From Chitinophagales bacterium (GTDB taxonomy: Bacteria > Bacteroidota > Bacteroidia > Chitinophagales > Chitinophagaceae): DNA of 64,000 bases. This document shows positions 53,165 through 62,294 of the stretch, in pieces (the stretch's first letter is position 1; every line of letters starts with the position of its first letter). The notes beneath the pieces were generated by a model. The model did no database searches. It was not told the origin of the DNA and worked only from the letters and a program-made list of their open reading frames with translations. The position numbers and the translations under genes were made by a program. The DNA lies in NCBI GenBank assembly GCA_017303455.1, contig JAFLBM010000004.1:173899-237898 (forward strand). Reading direction: 5' to 3'.

Positions 53165-54166
53165 TTAAAAAATATTAACTTCTTTTTCGAGCTCAACCGC
53201 AAACTTATCCTTTACACTCTGTATAATTTCGTCACTTAATTGACAAATGTCAATTCCTTTGGCATTACCATAGTTCACTAATACCAATGCCTGCTTCGCA
53301 TGACAACCGGCGTCACCTCTCCTGAATCCCTTCCAGCCGCATTGTTCGATCAGCCAGCCCGCTGCAATCTTCATACTGCCATCAGGGTTACGATAACCAA
53401 CTATTCCTTCAAAACGTTGCTTCAGTTCCAGAAATTTCCTGTCCGTTACGGAGGGGTTCTTAAAAAAACTGCCGGCATTACCCATCAGTTTTGGGTCGGG
53501 GAGTTTGGAGGAACGGATATTGATCACCGCATCGGAGATGGCTTTAATGCTTAAAGCCTTTACACCCATTCTTTCCAGTTCCTGTTCAATAGCGCCATAG
53601 CTGGTATGAAAGATGGGAGTCTTATACAAACGGTAGGTGACCGAGGTGATAATGAACTGGTTTTTATATTTTCTTTTAAAAACACTTTCCCGGTAACCAA
53701 ACTCACAATCAGACCTTGTGAAATTAACCAGTTTTCTTTCCTGCACATGCCAGGCTTCGAGATTCCAGAATACATTTTCCAGTTCCACCCCATAAGCTCC
53801 GATATTCTGCATGGGTGATGCCCCCACACTGCCGGGTATCAGTGATAAATTTTCGATACCCGCCCAGTTACGATCGATGCAATACAATACAAACCGGTGC
53901 CAGTTCTCCCCTGCCCCGGCTTTTACATAAACATATTCTTCGTCCTCATGCAATTCCCGGATGCCGGTTATTTCATTTTTCAGCACCATTCCATCCACAT
54001 CTTTAGTGAAAAGAATATTACTGCCGCCACCGAGTACAATAGTGCCGGGTTTAATGTTGATGGATTCAAGGTCATTTAAAGATGTAAAGGTCGCCAATTG
54101 CCTGGCCTTTACATCGATCCCAAATGTATTGAAGGGTTTCAGTGAAATGTTGTCCAAGAGTTGCAT
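53165..54166 (-). CDS. murB: UDP-N-acetylenolpyruvoylglucosamine reductase
   Basis: A 333-aa MurB that reduces enolpyruvyl-UDP-GlcNAc to UDP-MurNAc in peptidoglycan synthesis. FAD-binding signatures are seen: VLGGGSNILF, LIPGSVGASPMQNIGAYG, and FGYRESVFK with Arg; GNAGSFFKNP carries the catalytic Ser. Near the C-terminus AGWLIEQCGWKG matches type I MurB enzymes. The start at 54166 (MQLLDNISLKPFNTFGID) fits the family N-terminus. Confidence 0.96.
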   Translation of the reverse strand: MQLLDNISLKPFNTFGIDVKARQLATFTSLNDLESINIKPGTIVLGGGSNILFTKDVDGMVLKNEITGIRELHEDEEYVYVKAGAGENWHRFVLYCIDRNWAGIENLSLIPGSVGASPMQNIGAYGVELENVFWNLEAWHVQERKLVNFTRSDCEFGYRESVFKRKYKNQFIITSVTYRLYKTPIFHTSYGAIEQELERMGVKALSIKAISDAVINIRSSKLPDPKLMGNAGSFFKNPSVTDRKFLELKQRFEGIVGYRNPDGSMKIAAGWLIEQCGWKGFRRGDAGCHAKQALVLVNYGNAKGIDICQLSDEIIQSVKDKFAVELEKEVNIF

Positions 54167-54257
54167 ACTGCAAAAGTCCTGATTTTTTCTTTCTGAACGA
54201 AAGAACTAATTTTCAGTTTGTTTTATCCGCTAATAGCATCATCTTAAAAAGTCCATT

Positions 54258-55631
54258 ATGAAAAAAGTGTTTTTCTTCCTGCTGATCCCCATTCTTATTT
54301 TTTCCTGCAAATCCAAAGAGCAAAAACCGGTTGTTACCGATACCGTTCAAACAGCTGCGCATCCCGAATGGATCATGCAGGGCAATATCTATGAAGTGAA
54401 TACCCGTCAATATACACCTGAAGGTACTTTTAATGCCTTTGCCAAACATTTGGACCGTTTAAAAGAAATGGGAGTACAAACACTTTGGTTCATGCCCATC
54501 AACCCCATCAGTAAAGTGGACCGCAAAGGCAGTTTGGGGAGTTATTATGCCGTGTCTGACTATACCGCTGTTAACCCGGAATATGGCACGTTAGAAGACT
54601 GGAACCAGTTAGTAAAAGCAATACATGATAAAGGAATGAAAGTAATGATCGACTGGGTACCCAATCATACGGGTGCTGATCATCCCTGGCTGACAAGTCA
54701 TCCCGGCTTTTTTGTGAAAGACAGTACAGGAAAAGCAGCCACCATGTTCGACTGGACCGATACCCGCATTCTTGATTTTAAGAACACTGAAATGCAGGAC
54801 AGCATGATCGCTGCCATGAAATACTGGGTCACCAATACCGGTATTGATGGTTACCGGGTGGATGTAGCCTGGAATGTGCCCGGCGAATTCTGGAAAAAAT
54901 GTATCCCGCAATTAAAAGAACTGAATAAAGGGCTGTTCTTTTTAGCCGAAGGCGATAAGCCCTATTTAATGACCAGTGGCTTTGATGCTTATTATCCCTG
55001 GGAGATGTTTCATATGATGGTAAAAGTAGCAGCAGGGCAAAGACCGGCTTTTGCATTAGACAGTATTAAAAACAAGTTCGATACACTGTATCCAAAGGAA
55101 GCTATCCCACTTTACTTTACCAGCAATCATGATGAGAACAGCTGGAATAAATCCGACTACGGAACTTTCCCCGGGGCAGTGCATGCACCGTTTGCCGTCT
55201 TCACCCAGACCATGGCCGGCAGTGTTCCCTTAGTCTATAGCGGCCAGGAAGAACCCTTGCTGCGGCCTCTGCAGTTCTTTGAAAGTGATTCGATCGTTTT
55301 TGGAAAATTCGAAAGAGCGAAGTTTTATAAAACATTATTAAATCTCCGTACAAACAATGTGGCATTGGCGGCTGATGCCGCTTTCCGGAAAGTGAAAGCA
55401 GGAGATGATAAAGCAGTATATGCGTACGTAAGAGAAAAAGCAGGTAAAAAAATATTGGTGGTCCTGAATCTTTCCAGGAAAGAACAAAGCATTACTATCA
55501 CCGATAAAGACTTACAGGGTAACCCCTACAATGTATTCATGGGTACAAATGAACCGCTGACAGAAAAAGAATGGAAGATCGAACCCTGGGGATATGTGGT
55601 GTATGAATACACCCCTGTTGATACGAAATAA
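54258..55631 (+). CDS. Alpha-amylase family (GH13) lipoprotein
   Basis: A 457-aa secreted lipoprotein (lipobox LIFSC). GH13 motifs are seen in order: DWVPNHTG (region I), DGYRVDVAWN with the nucleophile Asp (II), FLAEGD with the acid/base Glu (III), and FTSNHDENSW with the third carboxylate (IV). It hydrolyses alpha-1,4 glucans or maltodextrins at the cell surface. It lies 92 bp from murB, divergently oriented, and is probably part of general starch use rather than a dedicated locus; no SusC/SusD pair is near. Confidence 0.95.
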   Translation: MKKVFFFLLIPILIFSCKSKEQKPVVTDTVQTAAHPEWIMQGNIYEVNTRQYTPEGTFNAFAKHLDRLKEMGVQTLWFMPINPISKVDRKGSLGSYYAVSDYTAVNPEYGTLEDWNQLVKAIHDKGMKVMIDWVPNHTGADHPWLTSHPGFFVKDSTGKAATMFDWTDTRILDFKNTEMQDSMIAAMKYWVTNTGIDGYRVDVAWNVPGEFWKKCIPQLKELNKGLFFLAEGDKPYLMTSGFDAYYPWEMFHMMVKVAAGQRPAFALDSIKNKFDTLYPKEAIPLYFTSNHDENSWNKSDYGTFPGAVHAPFAVFTQTMAGSVPLVYSGQEEPLLRPLQFFESDSIVFGKFERAKFYKTLLNLRTNNVALAADAAFRKVKAGDDKAVYAYVREKAGKKILVVLNLSRKEQSITITDKDLQGNPYNVFMGTNEPLTEKEWKIEPWGYVVYEYTPVDTK

Positions 55632-55757
55632 GCTAAGTAGGCTAAATTCTGATCATTAATCCATGTGTTCGATTGCGCAGATGATGCTATCTGGTAAAAT
55701 ATTAATCACATAGACACAATAGAAACATATAGTAGCACATAGTTCAACCCACCCTTT

Positions 55758-56408
55758 ATGACCGCAACAATAGCCGGCTCAACAGGTTTAATTGGCAGTT
55801 ATCTTGTAGAAGAATTACTGAAAGATGATTATTTCGATACGGTGCGGATACTGACCCGGCGGCCATTGGATATCTCTCACCCCAAGCTGGAAAAGAAACT
55901 GGTTGATTTTGAAGATGCGGACTCCTTGCTGGTGGCTTTAGCCAATACCGATGTCCTGTTTTGTACTGTCGGTACGACACAGAAAAAAGTAAAAGGCGAT
56001 AAAATTGCTTACCGGAAAGTAGATTATGATATCCCGGTCAACCTGGCCCGTTATTGCAAAATAGTGGGTTGTAAAAAATTCATACTGGTATCCTCCGTTG
56101 GTGCCAACAGTAAAAGCAATAATTTTTACCTGCGCCTGAAAGGCGAAACGGAAGAGGCAGTGAAAGCAGTTGGATTGCAATCCCTGCATATCATGCATCC
56201 CTCCATGCTACTGGGCAATCGCAAAGAAGCAAGACCGGGTGAAAGGATCGGGCAGGTACTGATGAAAGCTGTTTCCTTTTTATTACCGGCAAAATATAAG
56301 CCGGTGCAGGGCAGGGATGTGGCGAAGGCGATGATTGCTGCTTCAAAAAATAACAAAACAGGTGCAATCATTTGTAGCTATAATGAAATAATGACCTTAA
56401 TCTTATAG
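55758..56408 (+). CDS. NAD(P)-binding atypical SDR protein
   Basis: A 216-aa protein with an N-terminal dinucleotide loop, ATIAGSTGLIGSYLVEELL (GxxGxxG type), and FILVSSVGANSKS before an HMHPSMLLGNRKE-like end typical of atypical SDR, HTATIP2-like proteins. The catalytic Tyr-x-x-x-Lys is present only loosely (YLRLKGE). These proteins are often binding proteins rather than dehydrogenases. Function unknown. Confidence 0.85.
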   Translation: MTATIAGSTGLIGSYLVEELLKDDYFDTVRILTRRPLDISHPKLEKKLVDFEDADSLLVALANTDVLFCTVGTTQKKVKGDKIAYRKVDYDIPVNLARYCKIVGCKKFILVSSVGANSKSNNFYLRLKGETEEAVKAVGLQSLHIMHPSMLLGNRKEARPGERIGQVLMKAVSFLLPAKYKPVQGRDVAKAMIAASKNNKTGAIICSYNEIMTLIL

Positions 56409-56443
56409 GACCAGGGAACAATATTGATTACACGGCTTCGTTT

Positions 56444-56451
56444 TATTTTTG
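56444..56451 (+). promoter_or_regulatory. -7 box of the outer-membrane protein gene
   Basis: TATTTTTG fits TAnnTTTG. It makes the ATG at 56457 too close to the start of transcription and favours the ATG at 56505. Confidence 0.55.
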
Positions 56452-56504
56452 TTTAAATGTATTGCAGCTTTCCCAGTGAAACCAACTATCTTAAAACTGC
56501 CAGC

Positions 56505-57047
56505 ATGAAAAAAATACCAGCATTACTAATAGCCAGCCTTTTATTACTCAATCACCTGCATGCACAAACCGAAAATAAGACCAGGTTTGGATTAAAAGGG
56601 GGATTAAACCACACCGTCATAAATGGTTATGAAACAGATGGCGACAAGACTGGCTTTATTGGCACTTCCATTTACGGTGCGTTTTTCACCGATTTCAGAA
56701 TCGGCGCCACCACATTCTTTAATACTGAGTTATTGTTCTCCTGGACGAACGACTGGCATTTTATTGAAATTCCTTTACACCTTCAACAAATGATAAACCC
56801 CCGGTTAGGGATATTCATAGGGCCAAAATTTGACTTTTCGGCCAACAAAATTGACAAACAGAAACAAGATAAATCCGGGGTTCTGGGTTTGTCTGTGGAG
56901 ACCGGGGCTCAATATAATTTTAGCAGACGGCTATTTGCCGAAGGACGGTATTCTATTGGTTTATCAAGACAATTCCGGGACGAGCTATTTGACATCAATG
57001 AAGGGAGAAGAAATAATCTTCGATTCGGTATTGGGTTCAGATTCTAA
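56505..57047 (+). CDS. PorT-like outer-membrane beta-barrel protein
   Basis: A 180-aa protein from ATG 56505: MKKIPALLIASLLLLNHLHAQ is the signal peptide (21 residues; given by its ends MKKIPALL and HLHAQ). The mature part has alternating strands (FGLKGGLNHTV, FGIGFRF at the end), the PorT/outer-membrane beta-barrel pattern. It is followed by 6 bp and the oppositely oriented priA. Function unknown; envelope or type IX-related role is possible but not shown. Confidence 0.85.
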   Translation: MKKIPALLIASLLLLNHLHAQTENKTRFGLKGGLNHTVINGYETDGDKTGFIGTSIYGAFFTDFRIGATTFFNTELLFSWTNDWHFIEIPLHLQQMINPRLGIFIGPKFDFSANKIDKQKQDKSGVLGLSVETGAQYNFSRRLFAEGRYSIGLSRQFRDELFDINEGRRNNLRFGIGFRF

Positions 57048-57053
57048 ATTTCA

Positions 57054-59561
57054 CTAAACTCCATCCACATCCGGCACAATCGTCACTGCTGCAAATCTCT
57101 TTTCCTGGTGCAGGATGGCCACCTGGTCAAGTATATCTGCTTTGCATTGCAAAATGGTTTTGGTATCTCTTGGCAGTTTGATCAGCAGCTCCATGAGGTA
57201 CTGGTTGCGGATACGGCTGATGATAGGTTCTGCCGGGCCAATGATATAGTCTCCGTATTTATTCTTTAAAGAGTCAGCAAACTGCTGGGCAGCCCGTTCC
57301 ACCACTTCCCTGAATTTATGCTTGAATGTCAGTTGTATCGTCCTGGAAAAAGGCGGGTAGGCAAAATGTTTTCGTTTATCGATCTCATCTGCAAACATTT
57401 TTTTATAATCATGCTGCTTCACATATTGCAACACCGGGTGAGAAGGTTGTGTTGTTTGCACGACCACTTTCCCGGTAGCCTGTTTCCTGCCGGCACGGCC
57501 ACTCACCTGCTCCATCAGTTGAAAAGCCCTTTCATTCACCCGGAAATCGGCGAAATGCAATAATCCATCCGCATCTAAAATTCCGACCAGGTCCACGTTG
57601 TCAAAATCCAGCCCCTTCACCACCATCTGGGTACCCACCAGTATATCAATTCTTTTCTGTTCAAATTGCTGGATCAAAACATCATGGGCATTCTTTCCTT
57701 TTACCGTATCAATATCCATCCTGGCCACTTTGGCTTCCGGGAATGTTTCCTGTAATTGCTCCTCAATTTTCTCTGTACCAAAATTCCGTTGCACAAATTG
57801 ATGGCTGCCGCAGGCCATACAGATATGCACGGGGGGATAAGTGGTACCGCAGTAATGACAGAGCAATTTATTAGTGATCTTATGATAGGTCAGCGACACA
57901 TCACAATACTTGCATTGAGGAATCCAGCCGCAAACACTGCAAACCTGGTAAGGATCGTACCCTCTTCTGTTTTGAAAGAGTATCACCTGCCGGTTTCTTT
58001 CCAGCACTTCTTTGATGGCCTGCTGTAATTGGGGGGACAGCATCACTTTTGACCGGTCTTTCTGTTCCACTTTCTTAGTATCAATTATCTCAATAGGAGG
58101 TAATTGAAAATCGCCATAGCGTTGCGCCAGCTCCACTAAACCGTATTTTCCATTGACCGCATTATAATAACTCTCAATAGAAGGAGTGGCACTGCCGAGT
58201 ACTACTTTTGCTTTGAACAAAGATGCAAAATAGATCGCAGCATCACGGCCATTGTAGCGGGGAGCAGGTTCCTGTTGTTTGAAAGAAGTATCATGTTCCT
58301 CATCGCAGATGACCAGGCCAAGGTCCTGGTAAGGAAGAAACACAGATGACCGGGCACCAAGGATCACTTTCAGTTCACCCGTTTTGACTTTATGCCATAT
58401 CTCCACTCTTTCATTCTGGGAAAACTTAGAATGATAAATACCAATATAACCGCCGAAATGCTTTTGCAAACGCCGGATAACCTGGGAGGTCAAAGCGATC
58501 TCCGGCAACATATACAAGACCTGTTTCCCTTTCCTCACCAGTTCTTCGATCAGTTTGATATAGATCTGTGTTTTACCGCTGGAAGTAACCCCATGCAGTA
58601 AACAAACGGATTTTGCTTTCAGTTGTTCCTGTACCTGTACCAATGCCTGTTGCTGATCAGCCGATAATTCAAAATCAATTTTTACATCTTTGGGCAAATA
58701 CTGAAGCCTGTCCACCACTCTCTTTTCTGTCCAAAGTATTTTTTTATCCACCAACCCTTTCAATTGAGCATCCGTTGCCCCGGATTTTTTCAATAGGTTA
58801 GGCTTTGTTACTTCTCCTTCTGTTTTGGTTAAATGCAGGTAACTGAGCAGAAGTTCCATTTGCTTTTCTGCCCGTTGCAGTTTTTTATCCTCGTTCAGTA
58901 ATTTCTCCAGCTCTTCCTCATTATCATATTGCGGATTCAGTAAAACATAGGTCTCTTTTTTTGCGGTATAGGTTTGCTTTAATGCTTCCCATACAAAACA
59001 CACTTTTTTATTGATCAGCGAGTTGATGACCGGGTATACATGTGATGAATCCAGCAACTGCTGCACTTCCGTCAGCTTCAGTTCTTTTTTTATTAATAAA
59101 GCCTCGCCAACCAGGTATTCATCATGATCCAGTGCTGAAAAATCATCACCGTACTCTTCATTATATACAAGAATTGTTTCGCTGGATAGTTTGAAATGAG
59201 CAGGCAAGGCAGCCGCCATCACCTCCCCTTCGCTGCACATATAGTACCCGGCGATCCACTCCCATAACCTCAGTTGTTCTTCGTAAACAACCGGCTCCAC
59301 ATCCAGCACATTCAGGATATCTTTTGTTTCAAAGAAATCAGGTTTATCCGTATGCAGCCTTTTAATGATACCGGCATAGCGTTTATTCTTTCCCAGGTTT
59401 ACTTCCACCCTGCAGCCCACCCTTGCTGTTTCCTGTAATGATGCAGGAACAGACCATGTGTAGTTTTTGGGCAATGCCAATGGTATGATGATCTCAGCAA
59501 ACAGCACTGCTATTCCGGGAGAAATGCTGCTGTTTTCACTATTGTAATTTTTTCCTTGCAT
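57054..59561 (-). CDS. priA: Primosomal protein N' (replication restart helicase)
   Basis: An 835-aa PriA counted from ATG 59561; a TTG at 59570 is less likely. Seen: the helicase Walker A HGVTSSGKTQIY, DEEHD, GSATPSIES and a zinc-binding Cys array (CSVCGWIPQCKYC, CHYC, CMAC) typical of PriA, then GRAGRKQATG. It reloads the replicative helicase at collapsed forks. The length is slightly greater than in Escherichia coli. Convergent with the outer-membrane protein gene. Confidence 0.96.
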   Translation of the reverse strand: MQGKNYNSENSSISPGIAVLFAEIIIPLALPKNYTWSVPASLQETARVGCRVEVNLGKNKRYAGIIKRLHTDKPDFFETKDILNVLDVEPVVYEEQLRLWEWIAGYYMCSEGEVMAAALPAHFKLSSETILVYNEEYGDDFSALDHDEYLVGEALLIKKELKLTEVQQLLDSSHVYPVINSLINKKVCFVWEALKQTYTAKKETYVLLNPQYDNEEELEKLLNEDKKLQRAEKQMELLLSYLHLTKTEGEVTKPNLLKKSGATDAQLKGLVDKKILWTEKRVVDRLQYLPKDVKIDFELSADQQQALVQVQEQLKAKSVCLLHGVTSSGKTQIYIKLIEELVRKGKQVLYMLPEIALTSQVIRRLQKHFGGYIGIYHSKFSQNERVEIWHKVKTGELKVILGARSSVFLPYQDLGLVICDEEHDTSFKQQEPAPRYNGRDAAIYFASLFKAKVVLGSATPSIESYYNAVNGKYGLVELAQRYGDFQLPPIEIIDTKKVEQKDRSKVMLSPQLQQAIKEVLERNRQVILFQNRRGYDPYQVCSVCGWIPQCKYCDVSLTYHKITNKLLCHYCGTTYPPVHICMACGSHQFVQRNFGTEKIEEQLQETFPEAKVARMDIDTVKGKNAHDVLIQQFEQKRIDILVGTQMVVKGLDFDNVDLVGILDADGLLHFADFRVNERAFQLMEQVSGRAGRKQATGKVVVQTTQPSHPVLQYVKQHDYKKMFADEIDKRKHFAYPPFSRTIQLTFKHKFREVVERAAQQFADSLKNKYGDYIIGPAEPIISRIRNQYLMELLIKLPRDTKTILQCKADILDQVAILHQEKRFAAVTIVPDVDGV

Positions 59562-59591
59562 TAAAAGCAAAGCTAACTATCTGGGGGTAAA

Positions 59592-59630
59592 GTCTCCCTT
59601 TTAGGGGAGACCTGCCTGGCGGCGGGCAGG
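59592..59630. repeat. Double-hairpin element after plsC
   Basis: GTCTCCC (59592-59598) with GGGAGAC (59605-59611), directly followed by CCTGCC (59611-59616) with GGGCAGG (59624-59630). It resembles small dispersed palindromic elements frequent between genes in Chitinophagaceae. It may act as terminator for the minus-strand plsC. Confidence 0.6.
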
Positions 59631-59631
59631 T

Positions 59632-60399
59632 TTAGAGGGGGGCCTTTCTCCAGCCTCCGTGATACTCTTTCATTTTCCGGCGCATCAATGTAAAAACCTT
59701 TTCCTTCAATAAACCAATATCACCGGTTGTATATCCATCCACAGGTATTTCCTCCAGGTACAGCACCCTGCTGCGGCCGGGATTCATATGAAACAGGCTT
59801 TCATAAGGCATCCGGTAATAGGCGTCCAAAAAAAGAACAGGCTTAACAGGAGTTTGCGTTTCAATGGCCACGCGGAAAGCCCCATCATACAATTCTTTGA
59901 TGGGCTCCGTGGTCATATTGAATGTTCCTTCCGGGAAAACCATCACCGAAATTCCTTTACTGATCAGTGATTTTAATACCCTTACGCTGTTGGCCCGGTT
60001 GGCTGCACTGCTGCGGTCCACGGTCACGATCGCATTGCGGTAAATAAACCCGAATACCGGCACTTTGCTCATTTCTACCTTCCCCAGCGGCCGGAATGGT
60101 TTTCTTAGTGCTTTGACAAGAATAGCTGCATCCAGGTAGGAAATATGGTTGCTGACAAAAATATAAGGCTTTGTATGATCATGCGGTGCCTCGAATATTT
60201 TTTGATGCCGGATAAAGATCAGCAAGAACCAGATATCGGCCCAGAGCATACAAAGCCGGATGACCATATTGCCTCCCTTAATACGGCCAAAAAAACTGGC
60301 GATGATCACAAATGGAAAGATGAGCAGCATGACGGCTACAAAAGTGATGAAGGCATAGATGCTGTATATCCATTGCAAAGGCCGCCTTAATAACTTCAT
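59632..60399 (-). CDS. plsC: 1-acyl-sn-glycerol-3-phosphate acyltransferase (PlsC-type)
   Basis: A 255-aa membrane enzyme with the acyltransferase blocks NHISYLD (HxxxxD, catalytic) near residue 80 and VMVFPEGTFN (glycerophosphate binding) near 155. An N-terminal membrane helix (FVAVMLLIFPFVIIASF) anchors it. It converts lysophosphatidate to phosphatidate. Its start overlaps the DUF4258 stop by one base, so they share a message. Confidence 0.93.
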   Translation of the reverse strand: MKLLRRPLQWIYSIYAFITFVAVMLLIFPFVIIASFFGRIKGGNMVIRLCMLWADIWFLLIFIRHQKIFEAPHDHTKPYIFVSNHISYLDAAILVKALRKPFRPLGKVEMSKVPVFGFIYRNAIVTVDRSSAANRANSVRVLKSLISKGISVMVFPEGTFNMTTEPIKELYDGAFRVAIETQTPVKPVLFLDAYYRMPYESLFHMNPGRSRVLYLEEIPVDGYTTGDIGLLKEKVFTLMRRKMKEYHGGWRKAPL

Positions 60400-60875
60400 C
60401 AGTTGCGGTTTTTGTATTTATCATCATCGCCGGGACAGTCGCAGGTCCAGTCTGTATCCAGATCAATCACTGTAACCACGGTTGTTGCCTCATTGCATTG
60501 TGCATATACGATCCTCACCCGCTGGTCATCGTTGGTAATACCCTCCACCGCATACCGGGGGCATCTTGCATTCTTCAGGTCGCTTTTGTTATAATTGATT
60601 TTCCCTTCCTGCATGATCTCTTCCACCTCTGCCTGTGAAATGCGGCGGCATTGCATCCTGCATTTTGCATGGTTACTGTATTCCAGGTAGGATATGCGCC
60701 GGTCAAAGCCTTTGTCACGGTTTGTGGGGTTACTGGCGGGGTCTTTAGGCTTTGTGGTAGTCGTTTTGGGCTTAGGAGTTGGTTCCTTACCCCCCTGGTA
60801 CTGCTTTATAACGATCACGGCAACTGCCAGTATAATGATCAGAACATATGGTAACCACTTCTTATTCACTGCCAA
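60399..60875 (-). CDS. DUF4258 domain protein with N-terminal anchor
   Basis: A 158-aa protein. Residues about 8-24 form one membrane helix; a Lys/Thr/Pro-rich linker follows (PTPKPKTTTTKPKDP); the C-terminal 100 residues are a DUF4258 domain: SNHAKCRMQCRRISQAEVEE, GKINYNKSDLKN, and VRIVYAQCNEATTVVTVIDL, with several Cys (also CDC near the end). The DUF4258 fold is related to small RelE-like or nuclease-like domains, but a role is unknown. It is co-transcribed with plsC. Confidence 0.85.
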   Translation of the reverse strand: MAVNKKWLPYVLIIILAVAVIVIKQYQGGKEPTPKPKTTTTKPKDPASNPTNRDKGFDRRISYLEYSNHAKCRMQCRRISQAEVEEIMQEGKINYNKSDLKNARCPRYAVEGITNDDQRVRIVYAQCNEATTVVTVIDLDTDWTCDCPGDDDKYKNRN

Positions 60876-60961
60876 TAATTTCTACAAATTAAAAGTAAAT
60901 CCATGATTACCACCTGCCTGCTGCAGAAAACCTTCAAATATCCAAAATCCTGGCACATGCT

Positions 60962-60969
60962 TATCTTTG
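60962..60969 (+). promoter_or_regulatory. -7 box of mtaB
   Basis: TATCTTTG fits TAnnTTTG and ends only eight bases before the ATG at 60978, implying a very short leader or leaderless message. It supports 60978 over ATG 60903. Confidence 0.55.
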
Positions 60970-60977
60970 CGGCCGCT

Positions 60978-62270
60978 ATGGCAGTATCCAAAACAGTAGC
61001 TTTTCACACCCTTGGCTGTAAGCTCAATTTCTCAGAAACTTCCTCCATTTCCCGCTTACTGGAAAAAGAAGGATTTGAGAAAAAAGAGTTTGACGACCAG
61101 GCAGACGTGTATGTGATCAATACCTGTTCGGTTACCGATAATGCAGATAAAGAATGCCGCCAGTTGGTGCGCCGTATTCAACGAAGATCCCCGGAAAGTT
61201 TTGTGGTCATCACGGGCTGCTATGCGCAATTGAAACCCAACGAAATCTCATCTATTCCGGGTGTTGACCTGGTGCTGGGAGCAGCCGAGAAATTCAATAT
61301 TGCCCAACATATCCGGGAACTTTCCAAAGGTGATGCCACTAAAATATGCAGTTGTGATATTGGTGAAGTATCCGGTTTCCATTCTTCCTGGTCGGTGAAT
61401 GACCGTACCCGGACTTTTTTAAAAGTACAGGATGGCTGTGATTATAACTGTTCTTTTTGCACCATCCCGATGGCAAGGGGGAAAAGCCGTAGTGATAGTA
61501 TTACCAATGTGGTAAAAAATGCAGAAGAACTGGCCGCCAACGGGGTAAAAGAAATTGTATTAACGGGTGTAAATCTCGGTGATTTTGGAAAAGGGCCGGA
61601 TGGTGCCGGTAATACCATCAGCATCAGCGGACGGGAAGAGAATTTTTTCGAACTGGTGAAAGCACTGGACAAAGTAAATGGTATTGAACGCTACCGTATC
61701 TCCTCTATTGAACCTAACCTGCTGACCAACGGGATCATTGAATTTGTGGCGAACAGCGACAAGTTCATGCCGCATTTTCATATTCCTTTACAAAGCGGCA
61801 GCAATACGGTATTGGCTGCCATGCGGAGAAGATACAAGAGAGAATTATATGCCGATCGGGTAAAACTGATCAAAACGCTGATGCCGCACTGTGCTATCGG
61901 GGTGGATGTGATCGTTGGTTTCCCGGGAGAAACAGAGGAATACTTTAAAGAGACATTTGATTTCCTTCACTCACTTGATATTTCTTACCTGCATGTGTTC
62001 ACCTATTCTGAAAGAGATAATACACATGCCTTAACGCTCGACCCTGTCGTTCCGATGAATACCCGTCATGAAAGAAACAAGACGTTGCGCAACCTTTCTT
62101 ACATGAAGATGCAATACTTCACCGAACAACATGCCGGGCAGACCCGCAAGGTGTTGTTTGAGCACCGGGACAAGAACGGTATGATGGAAGGTTATACGGA
62201 CAACTATATCCGCATCAGCACCCCGTACCGGGAAGAATGGGAGAATAAGATTGTGGAATGGACCTTATAA
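60978..62270 (+). CDS. mtaB: tRNA t6A37 methylthiotransferase MtaB
   Basis: A 430-aa radical-SAM enzyme that adds a methylthio group to t6A37 of tRNA. I start at ATG 60978, since MAVSKTVAFHTLGCKLNFSE (the family N-terminus) follows directly. Three Cys of the auxiliary cluster are seen (GCKLN, NTCSV, GCYAQ), then the radical-SAM triad CDYNCSFCTIP. The C-terminal TRAM-like domain is short. Upstream ATG 60903 would add 25 atypical residues before this N-terminus. Strong assignment. Confidence 0.95.
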   Translation: MAVSKTVAFHTLGCKLNFSETSSISRLLEKEGFEKKEFDDQADVYVINTCSVTDNADKECRQLVRRIQRRSPESFVVITGCYAQLKPNEISSIPGVDLVLGAAEKFNIAQHIRELSKGDATKICSCDIGEVSGFHSSWSVNDRTRTFLKVQDGCDYNCSFCTIPMARGKSRSDSITNVVKNAEELAANGVKEIVLTGVNLGDFGKGPDGAGNTISISGREENFFELVKALDKVNGIERYRISSIEPNLLTNGIIEFVANSDKFMPHFHIPLQSGSNTVLAAMRRRYKRELYADRVKLIKTLMPHCAIGVDVIVGFPGETEEYFKETFDFLHSLDISYLHVFTYSERDNTHALTLDPVVPMNTRHERNKTLRNLSYMKMQYFTEQHAGQTRKVLFEHRDKNGMMEGYTDNYIRISTPYREEWENKIVEWTL

Positions 62271-62294
62271 ACACCAGGAAGATCAACTTTACTT

